Assembly: GCA_900764755.1 (NCBI GenBank)
Contig: CAAFPE010000006.1
Location: 1-64,000 of the forward strand
DNA: 64,000 bases
Source: an uncultured Oscillospiraceae bacterium
GTDB lineage: Bacteria; Bacillota; Clostridia; Oscillospirales; Oscillospiraceae
Reading direction: 5' to 3'
Part shown: piece after piece, positions 1-9,049 of the stretch
Numbering within the stretch: the stretch's first letter is position 1
Layout: each line of letters starts with the position of its first letter
Position numbers and translations under genes: made by a program
The notes under the pieces: model-generated
Database searches by the model: none
What the model saw: the letters and a program-made list of their open reading frames with translations, nothing else
Told to the model about the DNA's origin: nothing

Positions 1-54
<54 letters not shown>

Positions 55-57
<3 letters not shown>

Positions 58-384
58 GGGGCACGCACGACCCAGATCCAGGGACAAAATGCGGTGGAAG
101 CGGCCCCTGAGCCTGCCCAGGCGGACAGGGAAGCGGGGGGACCCGCGCTGTACAGCGTACAGCAGGAGGAAACGGAGCTGCTGCTGACCGCCCTGCCGGA
201 GGGCGCGGCGGAACTGCTGCCCGCTCTGGACCAGTGGGAACTGGACGGCCAGGGCCGCAGCTTCTGTACAGTGAGCGCCCAGACGCTGGAGGCCCTGTGC
301 GGGGCGCTGGAGGCGGCGGACGTGGCCTTCCAGCGGCCGGAGCAGCCCTGGAGCGAGAGCTGCCGGGTAATCCTGGTGGAATAA
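55..384 (+). CDS. C-terminal part of an unrecognised protein (5' end missing)
   Basis: The frame is open from the window edge through a GTG at 94 to the TAA at 382-384. No ribosome site precedes the GTG, and the frame is open upstream of it, so this is probably the 3' end of a longer gene cut by the contig end. About 96-110 residues are readable. They are rich in Ala, Glu and Leu, with repeated acidic helical segments, and end in VILVE. I recognise no family. A strong hairpin terminator follows 15 bases after the stop, which supports it being a real transcribed gene end. The coding frame and stop are reasonably sure; the function is unknown. Confidence 0.5.
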
Positions 385-398
385 GAAGGAAAAATCAG

Positions 399-443
399 AC
401 CGGCCGGGGCCTGCGGAATGCAGGGCTCCGGCCGGTTTCTTTC
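399..443 (+). terminator. intrinsic terminator
   Basis: A 16-bp near-perfect GC-rich stem (399-414 with 420-436) has a short loop and is followed by a T-rich run. It separates the truncated first gene from recJ. Confidence 0.8.
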
Positions 444-596
444 TGCTTGGAGGAGAACTCAGGAAAGGGAGGGGACGGGGAGCGGATGGGGGATATGGTG
501 AAATTTACTTGTGCCACCTCTGAAAACTATGGTATAATAACCTGTAATACTGTCTCAGTGCGTCCGCCTGCGCTGGGGAGAGAGGAGGGATGCCCG

Positions 597-2663
597 ATGC
601 GTTATCAGGAGTGGCGGGTCGCCGCGCCCAGCCGCACCGCCCGAGAGGAACTGGAGCGGACAGGGATCCCTTCGCTGCTGGCGGCAGTGCTGTCCGCCCG
701 GGGGATCCGGACGCCGGAGGAGGCGCGGGCCCTCCTCACACCCGGGGAGACGCCGCTGGAGGATCCTATGGGCCTGCGGGATATGGACCGGGCGGTCCGG
801 CGTATCCGCCGGGCCCTGGAGACAGGGGAGACCATGGCTGTCTACGGGGACTATGATGTGGACGGGATCACCTCTACCTGCCTGCTCACCGACTGCCTGA
901 GCCGTCTGGGCGGACGGGTCCTGCCCTATATCCCGGACCGCCTGGAGGAGGGGTACGGCCTCAACTCCGAGGCGGTGTCCGCCCTGGCTGCCCGGGGGGT
1001 CACCCTGATCGTCACCGTGGACTGCGGTATCACCGCCGGGGCGGAGACCGCCGCTGCCGCTGCCCTTGGGGTGGATGTGGTGGTGACAGACCACCATGAG
1101 TGCAAGGAGAGCCTGCCCACCGCCTGCGCCGTGGTGGATCCCCGCCGCACCGACTGCCCTTATCCATTCAAGGGCCTGGCCGGGGTGGGGGTGGCCCTGA
1201 AGCTGGCCATGGCAGTGGCAGGACCGGAACGGGCGGAGCGGATCTTCCTGGAATATGCCGATCTGGCCGCAGTGGGAACGGTGGCCGACGTGATGCCCAT
1301 GACCGGCGAAAACCGCACCATCGTTCAGACCGGGCTGGCCGCCCTGGCCCATCCCCGGCGGCTGGGCCTTGCCCAGCTGATCCAGGAGGCCGGACTGGGG
1401 GACAGGCCCCTCACCTCGGTGTCTGTGGGCTATACACTGGCCCCCCGGATCAACGCGGCCGGCCGGATGGGAAAGGCCGGTCTGGCCGTTGAGCTGCTCC
1501 TCACCCGGAAACCGGACCGGGCGGCGGAGCTGGCCCGGGAGCTGTGCGATCTGAACCGGGAGCGGCAGGCTGTGGAGGGAGAAATTTTCCAGGACTCTGT
1601 CCGGCAGCTGGAGGAGGCCCCCCAGGAGGGGGTCATCCTGCTGGCGGACGAGGGCTGGCACCAGGGGGTGGTGGGCATCGTGGCCTCCCGCCTGGCAGAG
1701 AAGTACGGCTGTCCTGCCTTTATGGTATGCCTTGACCAGGGCGTGGGCAAGGGGTCCTGCCGCTCTTGGGGCGGGATCAATCTTTTCCAGCTTCTGGCAC
1801 GGTGCAGTGACCTGCTGGAGGGCTTTGGGGGCCATGCCTTGGCCGCTGGCTTCACCGTACGGGAGGAGAAGCTTCCGGAACTGTCCGCCCGTCTGCGCCG
1901 TCTGGTGATGGAGGAGCGCCGGGGGGAGGAACTGCCCTCGGTGCTGGAGGTGGACGCAGCGGTGCTGCCTCAGGACCTTACGGTGGAGGCGGTGGAGCAG
2001 CTGGACTGGCTGGAGCCCTGCGGCACCGGAAATCCCAGGCCAGTGCTGGTCCTTACCGGGGCCCATGTGCTCAGCGCCGCTCAGGTGGGCAGGGGCCGGC
2101 ATCTGAAGCTGCGGCTGGAGGCCAGAGGGATTCCTCTGGACGCCATCTTCTTCTCTGCTGACGGCGGAGAGCTGGGCCTGACGGCAGGCTGCCGGGTGGA
2201 TGTGGCTTTCTATCCCCAAATCAACGAGTTCCGGGGGCTGCGTTCGGTCCAGCTTCAGGTGGTGGACCTGCGCCGGGCTATGACCCGGGCCCAGCTGGAG
2301 CAGTCCATTTATGAAAAATACCGTCGGGGGGAGTTCCTCACACCTCTTGAGGCCCAGTCCCTGCTGCCCACCCGGGCGGAATTTGTATGCCTGTGGCGGT
2401 ATTTGAAGCGCCAGTGTTCCGGACAGCCCATCCTCCGGGACACTGTCCCGCGCATCGCACGGGGGGCCGCCCGCTCCGGCGGGCAGCCGGAGCTGCCCAC
2501 CCACACCCTGGTGTGCCTGGAGGTAATGGAGGAGCGGGGGCTGCTCACCCTGGTCCGGCAGTCCGGACAGCTGGAGATCACCCTGCACCAGCTGGAGCAC
2601 AAGGTGGATCTGGACGCCTCGGAGATCCTGAAAAGGCTGCGGAAGGCCATACAGAAGGATTAG
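597..2663 (+). CDS. recJ: single-stranded-DNA-specific exonuclease RecJ
   Basis: A 688-residue 5'-3' single-strand exonuclease of recombination and mismatch repair, of the DHH phosphoesterase superfamily. Visible motifs are DYDVDG (D85, D87, D89), a TVDCGI segment, the DHH triad at residues 165-167, a VGTVAD stretch, and the DHHA1 motif GGHALAAG near residue 420, followed by the OB-fold region. The ATG at 597 is chosen because AGGAGG lies 8 bases upstream and the protein then starts where family members do. The same frame stays open back to 234, but that extension has no ribosome site and crosses a terminator. Only 72 bases separate it from rel, a common Clostridial order. Confidence 0.95.
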   Translation: MRYQEWRVAAPSRTAREELERTGIPSLLAAVLSARGIRTPEEARALLTPGETPLEDPMGLRDMDRAVRRIRRALETGETMAVYGDYDVDGITSTCLLTDCLSRLGGRVLPYIPDRLEEGYGLNSEAVSALAARGVTLIVTVDCGITAGAETAAAAALGVDVVVTDHHECKESLPTACAVVDPRRTDCPYPFKGLAGVGVALKLAMAVAGPERAERIFLEYADLAAVGTVADVMPMTGENRTIVQTGLAALAHPRRLGLAQLIQEAGLGDRPLTSVSVGYTLAPRINAAGRMGKAGLAVELLLTRKPDRAAELARELCDLNRERQAVEGEIFQDSVRQLEEAPQEGVILLADEGWHQGVVGIVASRLAEKYGCPAFMVCLDQGVGKGSCRSWGGINLFQLLARCSDLLEGFGGHALAAGFTVREEKLPELSARLRRLVMEERRGEELPSVLEVDAAVLPQDLTVEAVEQLDWLEPCGTGNPRPVLVLTGAHVLSAAQVGRGRHLKLRLEARGIPLDAIFFSADGGELGLTAGCRVDVAFYPQINEFRGLRSVQLQVVDLRRAMTRAQLEQSIYEKYRRGEFLTPLEAQSLLPTRAEFVCLWRYLKRQCSGQPILRDTVPRIARGAARSGGQPELPTHTLVCLEVMEERGLLTLVRQSGQLEITLHQLEHKVDLDASEILKRLRKAIQKD

Positions 2664-2735
2664 GAATTGAACGTCCCGACTCCTGTTTCGATAAATTCCT
2701 CAGCCCTAGTTTCTAATTCGTGAGAAGGTGATCGT

Positions 2736-4976
2736 ATGGACCCAATTTTAGAGCGCTATCAGGCCCTTGAGGACAAGGTGGCCGCCTATACGCCCAATTT
2801 AGATACAAAGCGGCTGTTCGACGCGTTTACCTATGCGGACGCGGAACACCATGGGCAGCTGCGCAAGAGCGGCGAGCCCTATATCATCCATCCCATGGCG
2901 GTGGCCGACATCGTGGCCGATCTGGGGCTGGATGTCGACTCGGTCATCGCCGCCCTGCTCCACGACTGCATTGAGGATACCGCCGCCACCCATGAGGAGA
3001 TTGCCAAAAAATTCGGTAAGCCTGTGGCGGAACTGGTAGAAGGGGTCACCAAGCTGACTCGGGTGCAGTATGTCTCCAAGGAAGAGGAGCAGATGGAGAA
3101 CCTGCGCAAGATGCTCATGGCCATGGCCCACGACATCCGGGTGATCCTCATTAAGATCTGCGACCGGCTGCACAATATGCGCACCATGGAGTATCAGTCC
3201 CCACGGAAACAGCGGGAGAAGTCCCTGGAGACCATGGAGATCTATGCGCCGCTGGCACACCGCTTGGGTATGCAGAAGCTGAAATGGGAACTGGAGGACC
3301 TCTCCCTGCGCTATCTGGACCCGGTGGGCTATAAGGAGATCGAGGATGAGATGTCCGCCCGCTCCGCCGCCCATGAGGAGTTCCTGGCGTCTATCCAGCT
3401 GCGTATCCAGCAGCGGATGGAGCAGGAGGGCATCCGCTGCAAGGTGTACGGCCGTGTGAAGCATACCTACTCCATCTACCGGAAAATGTTTGCCCAGAAC
3501 AAGACGCTGGACGAGATCTTCGACCTGTACGCCTTCCGGGTGATCGTGGACGACATCCCAGAGTGCTATAACGTGCTGGGCTGCATCCACGATATGTTCA
3601 AGCCGGTGCTGGGCCGGTTCAAGGACTACATCGGCACACCTAAGCCCAATATGTACCAGTCCCTCCACACCACAGTCATCGGCCGGGAGGGCATTCCCTT
3701 CGAGGTGCAGATCCGTACCTGGGAGATGCACCAGACTGCAGAGTACGGCATCGCGGCCCACTGGAAGTACAAGCAGGGGATGGCCAACAAGAAACTGGGC
3801 AGCGAGGTGGACTTCGAGTGGGTCCGCAAGCTGCTGGAGAGCCAGCAGGACACCGACGCGGAGGAGTTTGTCCGCACCCTGAAGGTGGATATGTTTTCCG
3901 ACGAGGTGTTTGTCTTTACTCCCAACGGGGACGTCAAGAGCCTGCCTGCCGGGGCCACCCCCATCGATTTTGCCTACAACATCCACTCCGCTGTGGGCAA
4001 CAGCATGGTGGGGGCCAGGGTGAACGGGCGGATGGTGCCCTATGACACCCACCTGAAAAACGGCGACATTGTGGAGGTGCTCACCTCCAAGGCGGCCAAG
4101 GGCCCCAGCCGGGACTGGCTCAAGATCGCCAAGAGCAACGAGGCCCGGAACAAGATCCGCCAGTGGTTCAAGCGGGAGCGCAGGGAGGAGAACGTTGCCA
4201 CTGGCCGGGCCCTGTTTGAATCAGAGCTGAAGCACGCCAAGATCCCGCTGAGTTCTATTACGGCGGAGGATGTGCTGCCCAGCATCCTGCGGAAGGTCCG
4301 CTTCGGCACGCTGGACGAACTGTATGCCTCCATCGGCTATGGCGGTACCACCGCGGTGAAGAGCGTGGCCCGCATCAAGGATGAGCTGCTCCGCCTGGGG
4401 CGGCTGAAGGCGGAGAAGGCTGCGGCCTCCTCCCGCACGACGGCAGAGAGCGTCATTGTCCCCGGCACCACCGCCCCGGTGGATGTCAGCCAGCTGAGGG
4501 GCTCAAACAAGCACACCGACTCGGGTATCATCGTGGAGGGGTTGGGCAACTGTCTGGTGAAATTTGCCAAGTGTTGCACCCCCGTCCCTGGCGACCCGGT
4601 GATTGGGTTCATCACCCGGGGCTATGGGGTGTCTGTCCACCGGGCAGACTGTCCCAACGCCGCACCGGAAAACCGCAAGCCGGAGGAGGCTGCCCGCTGG
4701 GTGCGGGTGTCCTGGGTGGACAGCAAGCTGCCCAATTACCGCACTGCCCTGGAGGTGGCCTCTAAGGACCGGGATAATCTGACCCTGGATGTGGCTATGG
4801 CCCTGTCTGCGGCCAAGGTAAAGGTCACCGCCCTGTCCGCCCGCTCTATGCCGGATGGACACGCCATCCTCCGCATCGAGGTGGAGGTGCGGGACAAGGA
4901 GGAACTGTCCTCCGTCATCAACAAGCTGAACAATATTCATGGGGTCTATCATGTGGCCAGAGCGTCTGGCAAATGA
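2736..4976 (+). CDS. rel: bifunctional (p)ppGpp synthetase/hydrolase RelA/SpoT
   Basis: A 746-residue stringent-response enzyme that makes and degrades (p)ppGpp. In order it carries an HD hydrolase domain (HD at residues 76-77 in ALLHDCIED), the synthetase domain with a GRFKDYIGTPK segment, a TGS domain near residues 385-450 and a C-terminal ACT domain. The RFKD form of the synthetase loop is the RXKD version found in enzymes that hydrolyse as well as synthesise, so a single bifunctional Rel is inferred. The start has GAGAAGG upstream. Length matches the family (about 730-750). It probably acts at the ribosome as the main stress alarmone enzyme. Confidence 0.96.
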   Translation: MDPILERYQALEDKVAAYTPNLDTKRLFDAFTYADAEHHGQLRKSGEPYIIHPMAVADIVADLGLDVDSVIAALLHDCIEDTAATHEEIAKKFGKPVAELVEGVTKLTRVQYVSKEEEQMENLRKMLMAMAHDIRVILIKICDRLHNMRTMEYQSPRKQREKSLETMEIYAPLAHRLGMQKLKWELEDLSLRYLDPVGYKEIEDEMSARSAAHEEFLASIQLRIQQRMEQEGIRCKVYGRVKHTYSIYRKMFAQNKTLDEIFDLYAFRVIVDDIPECYNVLGCIHDMFKPVLGRFKDYIGTPKPNMYQSLHTTVIGREGIPFEVQIRTWEMHQTAEYGIAAHWKYKQGMANKKLGSEVDFEWVRKLLESQQDTDAEEFVRTLKVDMFSDEVFVFTPNGDVKSLPAGATPIDFAYNIHSAVGNSMVGARVNGRMVPYDTHLKNGDIVEVLTSKAAKGPSRDWLKIAKSNEARNKIRQWFKRERREENVATGRALFESELKHAKIPLSSITAEDVLPSILRKVRFGTLDELYASIGYGGTTAVKSVARIKDELLRLGRLKAEKAAASSRTTAESVIVPGTTAPVDVSQLRGSNKHTDSGIIVEGLGNCLVKFAKCCTPVPGDPVIGFITRGYGVSVHRADCPNAAPENRKPEEAARWVRVSWVDSKLPNYRTALEVASKDRDNLTLDVAMALSAAKVKVTALSARSMPDGHAILRIEVEVRDKEELSSVINKLNNIHGVYHVARASGK

Positions 4977-4994
4977 TAGGGGCAGGAGGACAGA

Positions 4995-5210
4995 GTGGTA
5001 TTTCAATTTTTAGGGGTTCTGTTCGGCTGGACCTGGCCTATTTGGTCGTTTGTGTTTGTATTCAGCCTGATTTCGGCCATCAAACAGGCTGTCCAAGCGC
5101 CGGATGACATGGAGAAAAAACCCTCCTTATGGCCCGGTGTGTGGGCTTCGGTATCTCTGAGTGTGATTTTGGGCGGGATGGTGTCTCTCGTTGTCTTGCA
5201 AATAAGATAA
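4995..5210 (+). CDS. small two-helix membrane protein, function unknown
   Basis: A 71-residue protein starting at a GTG with GGCAGGAGGA just upstream. Residues 5-27 form one hydrophobic aromatic-rich helix (FLGVLFGWTWPIW). A charged central loop contains DDMEKK, and residues 48-69 form a second helix. It sits 18 bases after rel and 35 before dtd in the same direction, so it is probably co-transcribed. I recognise no family. It could be a small membrane stress protein, but nothing in the sequence tests this. The good ribosome site and tight spacing make it a likely real gene. Confidence 0.65.
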   Translation: MVFQFLGVLFGWTWPIWSFVFVFSLISAIKQAVQAPDDMEKKPSLWPGVWASVSLSVILGGMVSLVVLQIR

Positions 5211-5245
5211 AACTGATATTATTAAGTTGAACGGAGTCGAATATT

Positions 5246-5680
5246 ATGCGAGCAGTTGTTACCCGGGTGTCCTCCGCCTCTGTCACCATCGACGGGGCAG
5301 TGCGGGGCGCCATTGAAAAGGGCTATCTGGTCCTTCTGGGGGTGGGGCCCCAGGATGATGAGTCCGTATGTGATAAGCTGGCCGAAAAGATCTGCAATCT
5401 GCGGGTCTTTGAGGACGAAAACGGAAAAATGAACCTGAATTTAGAACAGGTGGGGGGCGCCCTTCTGGTGGTGAGCCAGTTCACCCTCTACGCTGACACC
5501 AAGAGCCGCCGCCCCGGCTTCACTGGGGCGGCTAAGCCCGATGTGGCCATTCCCCTCTATGAGCGTTTCATGGACCAGTGCCGCCAGCGGGGCTTCCGAG
5601 TGGAGCACGGGGAGTTCGGGGCGGATATGCAGGTGGCGTCGGTCAACGACGGGCCGGTCACTATCTTATTTGAATTATGA
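5246..5680 (+). CDS. dtd: D-aminoacyl-tRNA deacylase
   Basis: A 144-residue editing enzyme that removes D-amino acids (and glycine mischarged on tRNA-Ala) from tRNA. Diagnostic segments are MRAVVTRVSSASVTIDG at the N-terminus, SQFTLYAD in the middle and NDGPVT close to the end, the last carrying the cross-subunit Gly-Pro motif of the homodimer. Length matches the family (145-150). It follows rel, an arrangement common in Firmicutes. The start has a modest ribosome site (ACGGAG). Confidence 0.95.
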   Translation: MRAVVTRVSSASVTIDGAVRGAIEKGYLVLLGVGPQDDESVCDKLAEKICNLRVFEDENGKMNLNLEQVGGALLVVSQFTLYADTKSRRPGFTGAAKPDVAIPLYERFMDQCRQRGFRVEHGEFGADMQVASVNDGPVTILFEL

Positions 5681-5820
5681 ATTGGGAATGAGAAATTAGG
5701 AGTTAGGAATTAGATAAAAGCTGTCTATATCCCGCTTTCATCATGTGAGCCGTGACGGCGCGGAGCGCTGGTTTTAGTCGTCCTGCGGCAGGCGGAACGC
5801 CATAATTCCTAATTTCTGAC
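5681..5820 (+). repeat. ATTAGG-bordered intergenic repeat, copy 1
   Basis: It begins right after the dtd stop with AGAAATTAGGAGTTAGGAAT and ends with ATAATTCCTAATTTCTGAC, so the ends are inverted repeats around a GC-richer core. A related element follows the nucleoside kinase at 8920-9030 and shares the ATTAGGAGTTAGGAATT left arm and the ATTTCTGAC right end. It looks like a MITE- or REP-like element, with no coding capacity. Confidence 0.55.
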
Positions 5821-5840
5821 ACACGCAAGGAGGACAAATA

Positions 5841-6461
5841 ATGAAGGTCAAAGTCATGCAGGTGGGGCCCATCGGAACCAACTGCTATATTTTAGAAGAT
5901 GAGACTGCCGGAAAGGCCGCCGTTATTGACCCCGGGGACGAGGCGGAGCGGATCCTGGCCGCGCTGAAGGAGGACGGGGCGGAGGTGACCCACATCCTGC
6001 TCACCCACGGACACTATGATCACACCACCGCCGTCCCAGAGCTGGAGAAGGCCCTTCCCAATGCGGCCATCTACATCCACCATGACGACGCCAACGGGGC
6101 GGGCAACACTCTGTTTCCCCTGGCGGGGCAGGTGGCCGGTTTGAATTTCTATGACGAGGGGGATCACATCCTGGTGGGATCCATAGATGTTCAGGTCCTC
6201 CATACGCCAGGGCACTCCAAGGGCTCTGTTACACTGAAGGCGGGAGATGTGCTGTTTACCGGAGACACCCTGTTCTGCGGCTCCTGCGGCCGCACGGATC
6301 TGCGGGGAGGCAGCTATGAGGAGATCATGGCCTCTTTGAAGCGGCTGGGCGGACTGGAGGGAGAGTATCATGTCTGTCCCGGCCACGACCAGACCTCCAC
6401 GCTGGAGCGGGAGCGGCAGTACAACCCCTTCCTGCGGGAGGCCATGGGACAGCGGGGCTGA
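5841..6461 (+). CDS. MBL-fold metallo-hydrolase (glyoxalase II-like)
   Basis: A 206-residue zinc hydrolase of the metallo-beta-lactamase fold. The metal motif THGHYDHT (HxHxDH), the TPGHSKGS segment, FTGDTLF and the last ligand region CPGHDQTST are all present in the correct order, giving the full two-metal site. Short glyoxalase II-like proteins of this kind hydrolyse thioesters such as hydroxyacylglutathione analogues, but the substrate here cannot be read from sequence. AAGGAGG precedes the ATG. The hemZ start lies only 13 bases downstream, which suggests an operon. Confidence 0.88.
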   Translation: MKVKVMQVGPIGTNCYILEDETAGKAAVIDPGDEAERILAALKEDGAEVTHILLTHGHYDHTTAVPELEKALPNAAIYIHHDDANGAGNTLFPLAGQVAGLNFYDEGDHILVGSIDVQVLHTPGHSKGSVTLKAGDVLFTGDTLFCGSCGRTDLRGGSYEEIMASLKRLGGLEGEYHVCPGHDQTSTLERERQYNPFLREAMGQRG

Positions 6462-6474
6462 GGAAGGAACAGCG

Positions 6475-7950
6475 ATGAAATTAGTGCTAAAGGGGCACGA
6501 TGAGCGATATGTTGTGGAACAGGGGATGCTGAACCTGTTTCCTGGTGAGCGGCCCGTCTATGAGCCCATTGGACCGGAGGATGACACCTGGGCCCGGGTC
6601 TCTCTCCGGGAGGAGGCAGACAGCTGCACCGTGGAGGTGGAGCTGTCCTGGCGGGGGACGGCAGCCGCCCATCGGCTGGATGCCCCGCTGACCGGGGACG
6701 AATTCCAGCGGGAGGGCCTGCGCCGCCGGGCCATCGGCCGATGCTTTTTCCTGGCTGCCCATGCGGTCACCGGCACTGCGCCCCCCTGGGGGATGCTCAC
6801 CGGTGTGCGTCCGGTGAAGCTGCCCACCCGGGAGATGGCCGCCGGAGCCACCCCGCAGCAAGCGCGGGCCAGTCTGGAGCGGGACTGCTATGTCTCACCG
6901 GAGCGGGCAAAGCTGGCGGTGGACTGCGCCCAGGCCAGTCTGGATGCCCAGCGCGCCCTGAAGGAGGACGAGGTCTCTCTCTATGTGGGCATTCCCTTCT
7001 GTCCCACCCGGTGTGCCTACTGCTCCTTTGTGTCCGCCGATGTGGGCCGGACACTGAAGCTGGTAGAGCCCTATCTGGATGCGCTTTTGAAGGAAATCGA
7101 TGCCTTGGGCCAGGTCCTGGAGCGGACTGGAAAGGGAATTCGCACCTTCTACATGGGGGGCGGTACACCTACCACCCTGTCTGCCGACCAGCTGGACCGT
7201 CTGCTCACCAGGTGCCGGGAGGTCCTGCCTCTGGAGGGCTGCACCGAGTATACCGTGGAGGCCGGCCGGCCGGACACCATCGACCGGGCCAAGCTGGAGG
7301 TGCTGAAACGACACGGCGTGGGCCGCATCTCCATCAACCCCCAGACTCTGGAGGACCATGTGCTCCGGGCCATCGGCCGCAGGCACAGGGCTGGGGACAT
7401 CCGGGCGGCCAATGACCTGGCCCGGTCAGTGGGCTTTGACTGCATCAACATGGACCTGATCGCCGGTCTGCCTCAGGACTCCTGTGAGGGCTTTCGCCGC
7501 TCCCTGGAGGGAGTGCTGGAGATGGAGCCGGAGAACGTCACTGTTCACACCCTGGCCCTGAAAAAGGGCTCCACCCTCATGGAGCGGGGCGGGAGCCTGC
7601 CCAGCGGAGCAGAGGTGGCGGAGATGCTGGACTTCTCCCGGGAGATCTTGATACAGCGTGGTTATCGACCGTATTATTTATACCGGCAGAAATATATGTC
7701 CGGCGCATTGGAGAACGTGGGCTGGGCCAAGCCCGGGACGGAGAACCTATACAACATCATTATGATGGAGGAACTCCAGACAGTGGTGTCGGTAGGAGGA
7801 GGCGGAGTCACAAAGCTGGTGGACTACGCCGCTGGGAGGATCATTCGCCTGCCTAACCCCAAGTATCCCCACGACTACCTGACCTCGCTGGAGAAGGTGC
7901 TGGCCCAGAAGGAGGAACTGATCCGGTTTTACAGCCCTGAGCTCCCCTGA
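6475..7950 (+). CDS. hemZ: HemZ-like radical SAM coproporphyrinogen dehydrogenase
   Basis: A 491-residue radical SAM protein of the oxygen-independent coproporphyrinogen oxidase family. The cluster motif CPTRCAYC places its cysteines at 176, 180 and 183. The following FYMGGGTPT (SAM-binding GGE-like region) and NMDLIAGLP segments are typical. About 165 residues precede the cluster, the feature that separates HemZ from the shorter HemN/HemW. The ATG at 6475 has AGGAAGG upstream. Whether this organism makes haem is unknown, so HemZ here may act on another tetrapyrrole or be a HemW-like carrier. The family call is firm, the reaction less so. Confidence 0.85.
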   Translation: MKLVLKGHDERYVVEQGMLNLFPGERPVYEPIGPEDDTWARVSLREEADSCTVEVELSWRGTAAAHRLDAPLTGDEFQREGLRRRAIGRCFFLAAHAVTGTAPPWGMLTGVRPVKLPTREMAAGATPQQARASLERDCYVSPERAKLAVDCAQASLDAQRALKEDEVSLYVGIPFCPTRCAYCSFVSADVGRTLKLVEPYLDALLKEIDALGQVLERTGKGIRTFYMGGGTPTTLSADQLDRLLTRCREVLPLEGCTEYTVEAGRPDTIDRAKLEVLKRHGVGRISINPQTLEDHVLRAIGRRHRAGDIRAANDLARSVGFDCINMDLIAGLPQDSCEGFRRSLEGVLEMEPENVTVHTLALKKGSTLMERGGSLPSGAEVAEMLDFSREILIQRGYRPYYLYRQKYMSGALENVGWAKPGTENLYNIIMMEELQTVVSVGGGGVTKLVDYAAGRIIRLPNPKYPHDYLTSLEKVLAQKEELIRFYSPELP

Positions 7951-7980
7951 CTGCCGCCCCATGTGAAAGGAGTGCTTCCC

Positions 7981-8919
7981 ATGGCATATCAATTACAGGA
8001 GATCAACCGCCGCATCCAGAGCGATGTGACTGAATTTTTGGCGGAGTGCGACGAGAACTATGCCCAGCGCGTCTCGCTGGCCGCGGATAAGATCCTCTCC
8101 AACCTGGAGGCCAGCCCCATTGTCCTGCTGTCCGGCCCCTCCGGCTCCGGCAAGACTACCACCGCCATGAAGATCGCGGAGGAGCTTCGGCGGCGGGGGG
8201 TGAACACCCACGCGGTGGCCATGGACAACTACTTCAAGACCACCAATCCAAAGACCGCGCCCCGCACCCCGGAGGGGGAGCTGGATTTTGAGTCCCCGCT
8301 CTGCCTGGATATGGAGCTGCTGGACCGCCATTTCACCGCTCTGGCCCGGGGGGAAGAGATCCTGATCCCCAAGTATGAGTTTATCCGCCAGATGCGCAAC
8401 GACAGCAGAGGGACCCCCCTTCGGCTGGGAAAAAACGAGATCGTGGTGTTTGAAGGGATCCACGCCCTCAACGACAGCATCGCCGGCCGCCATCCGGAGG
8501 CCGCCAAGCTGTATATCTCGGCTCGCTCCAACATCAATGAGGGCTCCGTTCTCCGCTTTAAGGGGACCTGGATGCGTCTGACCCGCCGGGCAGTACGGGA
8601 TTACAACTTCCGGGGCACTGGGGTGGAGGACACTCTGGATATGTGGGCCAACGTGCGCCGGGGGGAGAAGCTGTATATCTCCCCCTTCAAGAATAAGGCG
8701 GATATTATTTTCGACTCCTCCCTCCCCTATGAGGTGTCGGTGATGAAGCACTATGCTCTCCCCTTGCTGGAAGCCGTCCCGGAGGAGAACGTCCGCCGGG
8801 GAGAGCTGCTGGAGTTGATTGATGCGTTTCAATTTTTCCAGCCCATCGATCCGGAGCTGGTGGACAAGAGCTCGCTGCTCCGAGAGTTCATCGGCGGCGG
8901 CTCCTACCACTATGTGTGA
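7981..8919 (+). CDS. uridine kinase-like nucleoside kinase
   Basis: A 312-residue P-loop kinase of the uridine kinase/phosphoribulokinase family. The Walker A motif is GPSGSGKTTT, followed by AVAMDNYFK (the substrate-binding DxFY-like region) and IVVFEGIHAL (Walker B). Clostridial relatives often carry an N-terminal TGS domain; here only about 45 residues precede the P-loop, so that domain is absent. The ATG at 7981 is preferred over an in-frame GTG at 7963 because AAAGGAG lies 8 bases before it. It probably serves pyrimidine nucleoside salvage; the exact nucleoside is uncertain. Confidence 0.85.
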   Translation: MAYQLQEINRRIQSDVTEFLAECDENYAQRVSLAADKILSNLEASPIVLLSGPSGSGKTTTAMKIAEELRRRGVNTHAVAMDNYFKTTNPKTAPRTPEGELDFESPLCLDMELLDRHFTALARGEEILIPKYEFIRQMRNDSRGTPLRLGKNEIVVFEGIHALNDSIAGRHPEAAKLYISARSNINEGSVLRFKGTWMRLTRRAVRDYNFRGTGVEDTLDMWANVRRGEKLYISPFKNKADIIFDSSLPYEVSVMKHYALPLLEAVPEENVRRGELLELIDAFQFFQPIDPELVDKSSLLREFIGGGSYHYV

Positions 8920-9030
8920 GGAATTAGGAATTAGGAATTAGGAATTAGGAGTTAGGAATTGAGGTCCGGCTGCGCCGGATAGGGCTTGAAGGCGCGCGGG
9001 GAGGGCGCGCCGAGATACTTCATTTCTGAC
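8920..9030 (+). repeat. ATTAGG-bordered intergenic repeat, copy 2
   Basis: Four tandem GAATTAG units follow directly after a stop codon, then GAGTTAGGAATTG, a GC-rich hairpin core (GGCGCGC/GCGCGCC) and a right end ATTTCTGAC like that of the copy at 5681-5820. It ends just before the ribosome site of the next gene. Same family, different core. Confidence 0.55.
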
Positions 9031-9049
9031 TGAGACAGAAGGTGCCAAC

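Noticed and set aside
234..596. Upstream extension of the RecJ reading frame
   Set aside because: It crosses the terminator at 399-443, lacks a ribosome site and does not resemble RecJ. The start at 597 has AGGAGG at proper distance.
555..2600. 681-codon open frame opposite recJ
   Set aside because: A shadow of GC-rich coding sequence: Gln/His/Pro-rich composition, no ribosome site, no family features.
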